Assembly: GCA_028095005.1 (NCBI GenBank)
Contig: CM051459.1
Span: 318,868,513 to 318,932,512 of the forward strand
Direction: 5' to 3'
Source of the DNA: Rhynchospora pubera
Taxonomy: Eukaryota; Streptophyta; Magnoliopsida; Poales; Cyperaceae
Length of the DNA stretch: 64,000 nucleotides
Shown here: positions 57,369 through 64,000 of the stretch, piece after piece
How positions within the stretch are numbered: the first letter of the stretch is position 1
Layout: every line of letters starts with the position of its first letter
Position numbers and translations under genes: made by a program
Notes under the pieces: model-generated
Seen by the model: the letters and a program-made list of their open reading frames with translations, nothing else
What the model was told of the DNA's origin: nothing
The model's database searches: none

Positions 57369-58166
57369 CAATGGGTGTAATCTGCATTTATTATTTTTTA
57401 TTTTATATAACATGAATGCTTGTGTGTGTCCGGCCGTGGGTGTGATTTAGTGTGCAAGTTAATATTCACGGATGTTGTGCGTGAAAAAAAATATATATTG
57501 GAAAATATAGACTAGCTAAATTGTGGTGTTGATTGAATTGAATTGGATATATATTGGGAGATTGAAAAAATCATATGTGCATGGCAGGTTCAATTGAATT
57601 GGATATATATTAAGATATGAACAGTGCGCGCCTTCGTGTTGTTGTGTATCTTTTCCGTTTGACTATATATGTGGCAGGTTCAGTTGACTCATATGGCCTC
57701 CAGTGTGGATTGTTGACATATTTGTTGTATGAAGAGGTATAGTATAGTCGTATAGAGAGATAGTCGTCGAAGTAGTTTCTATTATTTTAGAGTTTGCTCT
57801 TCTGATGTGTTCGTGACCGGAACACTGGGAAAAGGACCTATATTTTTTCTGCTGCGTGGTGTAAATGGAATCAAGCTAATGTTTATCTAGCTAGGAGATA
57901 TTAAGATTTAATGTGCCCATTCCATTCGTGACAATCTGAATGACTGGTAGTCGAAATTTATTGTTATGATGGTTCGCTACATAAATTTTTATGTAGGGGA
58001 GTTCTCAGACGTTGGTTTGTATGTTAAAGTTTGAGTTGCTCTCGGTTCATCAATTATCATATTAGCTGCAAACTACAATGCGAACCACGCAAGAATCTCT
58101 GTTCATGCACGGTGCACATGACTAATTTTCTCTAAACCCTTTCCATAACACAGCTGCATTCTGCTC
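57369..58166. other. Intergenic DNA between desaturase and copia element
   Basis: AT-rich with no open frame of interest. A repeated AATTGAATTGGATATATATT occurs twice at about 57535-57612. TGCTC at 58162-58166 is the left target duplication of the copia element. Confidence 0.5.
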
Positions 58167-58312
58167 TGTTAGATAACAGATGTAAATGGAGGTATCCAGT
58201 GTAGATAGGACTGGAGAGCTAGGTTAGCGCCTGTATATGACAGGTATATATGTACACTCAGGGATGTACAATACAAGATTGATAATCAATATACGATTCA
58301 ATACCTCTATCA
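58167..58312 (+). repeat. 5' LTR of the copia element
   Basis: Begins TGTTAGATAACAG and ends CCTCTATCA. It must hold promoter and poly(A) signals within 146 bases. No clear TATAAA is visible; TATATATG at about 58245 is the nearest candidate. Confidence 0.95.
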
Positions 58313-58323
58313 TGGTATCAGAG
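58313..58323 (+). other. tRNA-Met primer-binding site of the copia element
   Basis: TGGTATCAGAG directly follows the LTR, complementary to the initiator tRNA-Met 3' end. Confidence 0.92.
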
Positions 58324-58410
58324 ACATTGGGCTAATCGCCGTCTCTACGATCCGTATCTTTTCTCTCCGAGTTCCTCTTCTTCTTCCGCTGTTTCTCTCT
58401 ACCTTTCGCC

Positions 58411-61400
58411 ATGGCGATTCCTTCCCCCAGCTCAGAACCTCCAATCAATCCGTCTCCTGAGACGAATCTTGATTCTCACAACTCAAATCCCTTTACTCCT
58501 CCTCTCAATTCGAACTCTTCGACATCGAATTGCATGAATCTTGCCTCTTCTTCATCTCCGATGGTCTTTCTAACACTTCCTGTGCACACTAAGCTTTCAA
58601 GAACTAACTTCTTGGCATGGAAGTCACAGATCGAGCCACTGCTTCATGCCTATGGGTTGAGCAATTACCTTGTTTCTTGTCCTCCTCCGTCGGCGGTAAC
58701 TGATCCTCTCTCCGGCGCAGCTCAGCCAAATACTGAGTATATCAATTGGTACAAGCAAGATCAAATGATTCTTGCTTGGATCAGAGCATCGTTGTCAGAA
58801 TCAGTTCTTGCTCAAGTGGTGTCATGCGCCACTTCTGGTGAGCTGTGGCGACACCTTACGCAGACCTTCTCTGCTGCGTCTCGAGCGCGTCTCACGGATC
58901 TAAAGAAGAAGCTTCAAACTGTAACCAAGGGAAGCACATCCTGTTCTGATTATGTGCATCAGATCAGAGCCATTTCAGACGAATTGGCCTTTATTGGTGC
59001 TCCAGTTCCCGATGAGGATCTGGTCATGTCAGTTCTTGGTGGTCTTGGCACCGATTACAATTCTTTTGTGGTGGCTATTAACACTCGTCAAGAACCAGCA
59101 ACATTCCTGGAGGTACAGTCCCTTCTGCTGAGTCATGAGTCCCTTCTTCAAGCTCAACATCAATCAGTTAGTTCCCTTCCTTCAACCTCCAACCCTGCAG
59201 CCTTCTATGCTTCTCAATCCAATAATGCCAGACCTCCCAACAACAACAGCAGAAATCCTAGATCTTTCAGGGGTAGAGGTGGGCCATTCAGGCCACCGCA
59301 TAACAATGCAAAATCAAGAGTACCATATTCTCAACCCTTGCTTCCTACTCCCTCTTCTGGTTCTGGTAATGGAAATGGTACTGTTGGTGGCACTCAGTCT
59401 TCTGCAGACATCTGTCAGATATGTTTCAAGAAGGGACACACTGCAAGAGCCTGTTGGTGGCGCTGTGACATGCGATATGTAGATGATGTGGCACAACCTC
59501 AACAGGTGCATCAGCCTCCTCCACAAGCTCATGTAGCACAGACAGGACCCTCCAGTTCCTCATCTACTGACTGGTATGTTGACTCAGGTGCTACCCATCA
59601 CATCACCAGTGATATCAACAACCTGTCTTCCTTCATACCGTATGATGGCATGGATAAACTTCAAATTGGGGATGGCAATGGTATGTTTATATCTCATATT
59701 GGGTCTGCTATCTTACTTTGTGGTAATGTCAGAGTAGTACTTAAAGATGTGCTAGTGGTTCCTTGCTTCACTAAAAACTTGTTAAGCTTATCTAAACTAC
59801 TTACTGACAATCCAATTACAGTTGAGTTTTGTAACTTGTTTTGCATGTTTAAGGACCACCACACCTCAACTATTCTGTTTCAGGCCAGAGCTCTTAATGG
59901 ACTGTATCTGGTTTCTGTTCCTTGCAACTGTTCACCTCAAGCATTGTTAGGAGAACGTGTCTCTGCTGAAACTTGGCACTATAGGTTAGGGCATCCAGCT
60001 GCTGCTCTCACTAGGAAAATTTTGTTACATTGTAATTTGCCTTGTAATAGTACTATTCTCCCTTTGTGTGGTGACTGTGCTGTGGCCAAATGCCACAAAC
60101 TACCTTTTACTTCTAGTGTTAGTAATACTTGTGCTCCTTTAGAGCTTTTACATGCTGATGTTTGGGGCCCTGCTCCTGTTTGTACTAATCATGGTTTCAA
60201 GTACTTTGTACTCTTTGTAGATGATTTTACCAGGTTTACCTGGATTTTTTTCTTGACTTCTAAGAGTGAGGTAGTTAAGGTCTTTTCTACTTTTAAATTG
60301 CAAGCTGAGAATATGCTAGGTACCACCATCAAAACTCTGCGTACTGATGGTGGAGCAGAGTTTAAACCTATTAGCACTGTGTATCCACAAATTGTTCATC
60401 AAGTGACTTGTCCCTATACCCCTGAGCAAAATGGGGTTGCGGAACGAAAAAATCGTCACATTGTTGAGTTGTCTTTGGCAGTGATGAATCATGGTTCCAT
60501 TCCTTTAACTCTGTGGGACGAAATCTTTGCGAGTGTGGTCTATCTAATTAACAGATTACCACCTTCTCATAATTCCTCTCCTACGTCTCCCTATGAATGC
60601 TTGTTTCACAAACCACCTGACTATTTACAACTAAAGGTGTTAGGGTCTCAGTGTTTTCCTTTAACTCGACCCTATAACAATCATAAGCTGCAACCTCACT
60701 CTCTACCATGTGTGTTTGTTGGGTATGCCATGTCCCAAAAAGGCTACAGGTGCTACCATCCTCCAACCAGACGTGTTTTTGTATCTCGTCATGTTATTTT
60801 CAATGAGCAGGAATTTCCCTTTAGACACGTTCAATCTGATGTTGAGGCACCAGAGTCTGATTTTTCGCTTTGGCTTCCCTCCTCCGTTGCGACTGGGCTG
60901 TCGACTTCTTCTCATTTCAACTTGGCCTCTTCGCTTCAACATGAGCCATGTACTGGGCCACCAACAACAGCCCATCTCATGAACACTACAGTCACAGCCC
61001 AACCCACTTATACATCTCCTCCTCTTTCTGAAACTAGGGAAGCTGACCGATCCTCTCAACGGTCGAATAATTCAATCTCTTCTGACCGTAACTCTGACCG
61101 CTCCCTATCCAACCCTGATTCTACTTCTTCTTCCTCCAATCCTCCTGTGCATCCCATGGTCACTCGAACCAAGGATAATACTCGATGTTCGAGAAAATTC
61201 CCTGATTTTGTTGCTTATTTGGCAACTGTTCCTCCTAATGCAGATCCCTCTACTTTTGCTCATGCGAGCAAGCATCAGCACTGGCGTGAGGCCATGTCTA
61301 AAGAAGTTCAAGCTCTCATCCAGAACAATACATGGCAGTTAGTACCTCCACCGTGTGATCAAAACATTGTGGGGTGCAAATGGATATACAAGACAAAAAG

Positions 61401-62778
61401 GCACTCTGATGGCACTGTGGAGCGCTACAAAGCGCGGCTTGTTGCGAAGGGCTTCACCCAAGAAGAAGGTGTGGATTATTTTGACACCTTCAGCCCGGTG
61501 GTACGCCCCACCACTATACGCATAGTTCTTGCTCTAGCAGTGACAAATCAGTGGCCTCTTCGACAATTAGATGTCAACAACGCCTTCTTAAATGGCGTGC
61601 TTCATGAGACTGTGTATATGCAGCAACCTCCTGGTTTTATTGACCCTCAATTTCCCTCTCATGTCTGTTTGTTACACAAAGCAATCTACGGCCTCAAACA
61701 GTCACCCAGAGCTTGGTTTCATACTCTGAGTGCAACATTAATTGAGCAGGGATTCCAGGGATCCAGATTTGATCCTTCTCTCTTCATCTCACATGCCAAC
61801 AATCATTTGCTCATTGTGCTTGTATATGTAGATGATATCATCATCACTGGAAGTGATATGACTCAGGTGTCGTCTCTCATTTCAAATTTGCAAGCACACT
61901 TTGCTCTCAAGGATTTAGGCAATCTCAATTTCTTTTTGGGGATAGCAGCTAAGTTCACTCATGAGGGCCTTCATCTCTCTCAACAACAGTACATCAGTGA
62001 CTTACTTCATAGGACTCATATGGACCAGGCTCAGCCAGTGTCAACACCTATGGCGGTTAATACTTCTCTCTCTAAGTTTGATGGGGATCCATTTCATGAC
62101 CCCAAGCTGTATAGAGCAGTTGTAGGGGCTTTGCAGTATGTGACAATTACAAGACCAGAGATTGCATTTCCAGTTAATAAGTGCTCTCAATTTATGCACA
62201 GTCCTACCACCTCTCATTGGATAGCAGTCAAGCGAATTTTGCGCTATCTCAAAGGAACTATCAACCATGGTTTACTGTTCAAAGCATCTTCCTCTTTAAT
62301 CCTTCATGCATACTCAGACTCTGACTGGGCAGGGTGCCCAGATGATCGACGATCCACCTCAGCATTTTGCATCTATTTGGGTTCAAATCTCATTTCATGG
62401 AGCTCAAAAAAACAACCCACAGTGTCAAAATCGAGTACAGAGGCTGAGTATCGAAGCTTGGCACTGGCTGGAGCTGAGCTTGTGTGGATACAGTACATAT
62501 TAAAAGAATTGCATCAATCACCTCCACAACCACCTCTTCTCTGGTGTGATAATATTGGGGCAACGTATCTGGCGTCTAATCCAATGTTCCACGCACGAAC
62601 TAAGCATGTGGAAATTGATTTTCACTTCATCAGGGAACGAGTAGTAGCTAAGCAATTGGTGATCAAGTTCTTGTGTTCTAAAGATCAGATAGCTGATGGT
62701 TTGACAAAGGGTTTGACTGTAGCTAGGTTTAATGAAATTAGGAACAAGTTAATGGTCTGTTCAGCTCCATTAACTTGA
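58411..62778 (+). CDS. Copia gag-pol polyprotein, 1,455 aa, intact
   Basis: Single uninterrupted frame. The N-terminal gag part (about 50-260) has the plant copia gag look (LSRTNFLAWKSQIEPLL), followed by a CCHC knuckle CQICFKKGHTARAC at about 335-348. Protease is WYVDSGATHHIT at about 388-399. GAG-pre-integrase is TWHYRLGHPA. Integrase carries the DDE triad: Asp in HADVWGP (about 583), Asp in RTDGG (about 645) and Glu in NGVAERKN (about 678). Reverse transcriptase starts near WIYKTKRHSDG and has YVDD at 1139-1142. RNase H follows with AYSDSDWAGCPDDRRSTS (about 1300-1318) and SSTEAEYRSL. The order protease-integrase-RT defines Ty1/copia. No frameshift or stop was found. The ATG at 58411 starts in a CT-rich leader about 90 bases after the primer site. 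Confidence 0.95.
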   Translation: MAIPSPSSEPPINPSPETNLDSHNSNPFTPPLNSNSSTSNCMNLASSSSPMVFLTLPVHTKLSRTNFLAWKSQIEPLLHAYGLSNYLVSCPPPSAVTDPLSGAAQPNTEYINWYKQDQMILAWIRASLSESVLAQVVSCATSGELWRHLTQTFSAASRARLTDLKKKLQTVTKGSTSCSDYVHQIRAISDELAFIGAPVPDEDLVMSVLGGLGTDYNSFVVAINTRQEPATFLEVQSLLLSHESLLQAQHQSVSSLPSTSNPAAFYASQSNNARPPNNNSRNPRSFRGRGGPFRPPHNNAKSRVPYSQPLLPTPSSGSGNGNGTVGGTQSSADICQICFKKGHTARACWWRCDMRYVDDVAQPQQVHQPPPQAHVAQTGPSSSSSTDWYVDSGATHHITSDINNLSSFIPYDGMDKLQIGDGNGMFISHIGSAILLCGNVRVVLKDVLVVPCFTKNLLSLSKLLTDNPITVEFCNLFCMFKDHHTSTILFQARALNGLYLVSVPCNCSPQALLGERVSAETWHYRLGHPAAALTRKILLHCNLPCNSTILPLCGDCAVAKCHKLPFTSSVSNTCAPLELLHADVWGPAPVCTNHGFKYFVLFVDDFTRFTWIFFLTSKSEVVKVFSTFKLQAENMLGTTIKTLRTDGGAEFKPISTVYPQIVHQVTCPYTPEQNGVAERKNRHIVELSLAVMNHGSIPLTLWDEIFASVVYLINRLPPSHNSSPTSPYECLFHKPPDYLQLKVLGSQCFPLTRPYNNHKLQPHSLPCVFVGYAMSQKGYRCYHPPTRRVFVSRHVIFNEQEFPFRHVQSDVEAPESDFSLWLPSSVATGLSTSSHFNLASSLQHEPCTGPPTTAHLMNTTVTAQPTYTSPPLSETREADRSSQRSNNSISSDRNSDRSLSNPDSTSSSSNPPVHPMVTRTKDNTRCSRKFPDFVAYLATVPPNADPSTFAHASKHQHWREAMSKEVQALIQNNTWQLVPPPCDQNIVGCKWIYKTKRHSDGTVERYKARLVAKGFTQEEGVDYFDTFSPVVRPTTIRIVLALAVTNQWPLRQLDVNNAFLNGVLHETVYMQQPPGFIDPQFPSHVCLLHKAIYGLKQSPRAWFHTLSATLIEQGFQGSRFDPSLFISHANNHLLIVLVYVDDIIITGSDMTQVSSLISNLQAHFALKDLGNLNFFLGIAAKFTHEGLHLSQQQYISDLLHRTHMDQAQPVSTPMAVNTSLSKFDGDPFHDPKLYRAVVGALQYVTITRPEIAFPVNKCSQFMHSPTTSHWIAVKRILRYLKGTINHGLLFKASSSLILHAYSDSDWAGCPDDRRSTSAFCIYLGSNLISWSSKKQPTVSKSSTEAEYRSLALAGAELVWIQYILKELHQSPPQPPLLWCDNIGATYLASNPMFHARTKHVEIDFHFIRERVVAKQLVIKFLCSKDQIADGLTKGLTVARFNEIRNKLMVCSAPLT

Positions 62779-62786
62779 GGGGGGGC
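62775..62786 (+). other. Polypurine tract of the copia element
   Basis: TTGAGGGGGGGC lies directly before the 3' LTR. It overlaps the last codons and stop of the gag-pol frame, showing how compact the element is. Confidence 0.85.
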
Positions 62787-62932
62787 TGTTAGATAACAGA
62801 TGTAAATGGAGGTATCCAGTGTAGATAGGACTGGAGAGCTAGGTTAGCGCCTGTATATGACAGGTATATATGTACACTCAGGGATGTACAATACAAGATT
62901 GATAATCAATATACGATTCAATACCTCTATCA
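62787..62932 (+). repeat. 3' LTR of the copia element
   Basis: Identical by eye to the 5' LTR over all 146 bases and followed by the target duplication TGCTC. Confidence 0.95.
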
Positions 62933-62937
62933 TGCTC

Positions 62938-63740
62938 AAGTATCCTTCTTAAAATTTCTCCTAGTCTATTTTTTTTTTTCTAATTTTGTATGAGAATATA
63001 TTATTCGATTTGTCTTTACGAAATACGATATGTCCACTCAATACAAAATAAATGAACCCACTACACTAATATGCCATTTACTAAAGTCTACCCAAAACAA
63101 ACTATTACGAAATATTAGAAAGTAGAGAGCACAGCCCATAGCGAACACCATAAACACACATCAACATCAATAGTTAATAACAATTTATAATATCTATCGT
63201 TATTAGCAGTAGACATAATTGTCAACATACATAATGGAATAAATAATTGTCGCGGTATAACCGCGACCGAAGAATTAATCTAGTTATAATGAATGATTTA
63301 ATAAATATTTTCTTTTCTATAATTAAAAGGAGGCAAGGTTGACAAACTATGCACACTCGTTTTAATTACTTCTGCTTGACACGGTTGACAATGACAGACT
63401 TTGCCCAATTACAAGACTCGTTTTCCAAACACCACCTAAGTGCCGGAGATGTATCGATCGGCCTCGAAAAAAACTTGAATGGACTATCGATCTGTTTATT
63501 TTTTGCTTTTAATCACTGTGCCTACTCAACCAGTCTACTAGTACTTGGTACTTCCTGAAATTGACAGCACGACATTAATTGGAATGGTGTACTTTTTGGA
63601 TTTTTAATGTGGTACTTGTATTTGGATTAAAATTCTCAATTAATGTACAGCAGTGCATTAATCCCGAAATTATTTAATATAAAAATTCAGACACCAAAAA
63701 ATTTAATACAAAGAATTATTATTTTTTTTAATAAGAAGAA
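62938..63740. other. Intergenic DNA right of the copia element
   Basis: AT-rich. The open frame at 63349-63558 has no domain I recognise. A short palindrome GTCGCGGTATAACCGCGAC is at 63250-63268. No gene is seen. Confidence 0.5.
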
Positions 63741-63746
63741 AGTTCC

Positions 63747-63946
63747 AACGCGTTTATAAACCGCGCCTCTCTCTCTCCTCTCGAACGCGTTTTATAAACG
63801 CGTTACAGGCCCTAAAACGCGTTTATAAAACGCGCTAGAAGCTGCAGTGATTGCGGCGAAAGTTTCTGACTTTGCGCGTTATTTTCTGATTTTACGCGTT
63901 TATAAAACGCGTAAGAAACCTTCTTACCCCTTTATAAAACGCGTTC
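63747..63946 (+). promoter_or_regulatory. Array of near-palindromic CGCG-box motifs
   Basis: Variants of ACGCGTTTATAAAACGCGT occur at about 63748-63765, 63784-63804, 63815-63835 and 63893-63913, with a half copy at 63931-63945. Each has CGCG boxes in opposite orientation around TTTATAAA. CGCG boxes are binding sites of plant CAMTA (calmodulin-binding) factors, and ACGCGT also resembles a cell-cycle box. The array ends about 20 bases before a TATA box, which suggests a proximal promoter. The role is inferred. Confidence 0.55.
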
Positions 63947-63963
63947 GAGAGATCTAATTTCCA

Positions 63964-63971
63964 TATAAATA
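63964..63971 (+). promoter_or_regulatory. TATA box at the right edge
   Basis: TATAAATA followed by ACACAACC and an A/C-rich stretch resembles a plant core promoter and leader. Any gene would begin beyond the window. Confidence 0.5.
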
Positions 63972-64000
63972 CACAACCTTCTGTCGTCCAAAATCAAAAA

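Larger units (their letters stand above)
58167..62932 (+). mobile_element. Complete Ty1/copia retrotransposon, 4,766 bp
   Basis: Both 146-bp LTRs (58167-58312, 62787-62932) appear identical base for base. The element is flanked by TGCTC on both sides (58162-58166, 62933-62937). A tRNA-Met primer site follows the 5' LTR, a polypurine tract precedes the 3' LTR, and a single gag-pol frame of 1,455 codons fills the inside. Nothing required for movement appears missing. Very short LTRs, small size and gene order resemble the Ale/Retrofit group, but that placement is inferred. Identical LTRs point to a recent insertion. Confidence 0.95.

Noticed and set aside
60581..61311. Minus-strand open frames across the copia polyprotein
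   Set aside because: They are shadows of the intact plus-strand gag-pol frame.

Overview
The window is nuclear DNA of a flowering plant. Genes carry GT-AG introns, five recognisable nuclear plant genes are present, and AT-rich intergenic DNA is packed with plant transposons, MITEs and an endogenous pararetrovirus. Nothing visible fixes the species.

Layout. (1) 0.2-7.5 kb: a degraded endogenous pararetrovirus (Caulimoviridae, badnavirus/tungrovirus-like) on the minus strand, running from an ORF2-like gene through a movement/coat/protease/RT/RNase H polyprotein cut by two in-frame stops, to a small extra ORF, a promoter and a tRNA-Met primer site. It lies between two ~60-bp inverted repeats. 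(2) 7.5-21.7 kb: mostly gene-free, with one intact intronless cytochrome P450 of CYP96 type (12.3-13.9 kb), MITEs, a retroposon-like insert, a G18 tract and a long TA run. (3) 21.7-31.6 kb: a minus-strand block of three intact genes for organelle-targeted proteins: a two-exon embryogenesis-like protein (153 aa), a five-exon SLOW GREEN 1-like TPR protein (356 aa) and a nine-exon RH39-type DEAD-box helicase (646 aa). (4) 31.6-43.8 kb: gene-poor, with MITEs, a striking 110-bp-arm hairpin and a few orphan exons of an unrecognised host gene. (5) 43.8-54.7 kb: a composite block of transposons: a truncated LTR element carrying a hAT MITE, a duplicated copy of a segment also present at 36.7 kb, and inside that copy a 7.07-kb hAT transposon with a broken transposase. 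The block is bounded by two ~74-bp direct repeats. (6) 54.9-57.0 kb: an intact four-exon acyl-ACP desaturase with a hAT MITE just behind its stop codon. (7) 58.2-62.9 kb: a complete, apparently very recent Ty1/copia element with identical 146-bp LTRs, a 5-bp target duplication and one open 1455-codon gag-pol frame. (8) Right edge: an array of near-palindromic CGCG-box motifs ahead of a TATA box, probably the promoter of a gene beyond the window.

The host genes do not form an operon-like unit. SG1-like and RH39-like proteins both serve chloroplast development or ribosome maturation, and the desaturase acts in plastid fatty acid synthesis. The main story is transposon nesting: 8-bp target duplications (hAT), 9-11-bp duplications (Mutator-like), 3-bp duplications (PIF/Harbinger-like), a paralogous empty site and a microhomology junction allow much of the order of insertion to be read directly. 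No plainly new gene system was found. The best candidates for undescribed biology are the tungro-like layout of the pararetrovirus, the long hairpin at 36.2-36.5 kb and the CGCG array at the right edge.
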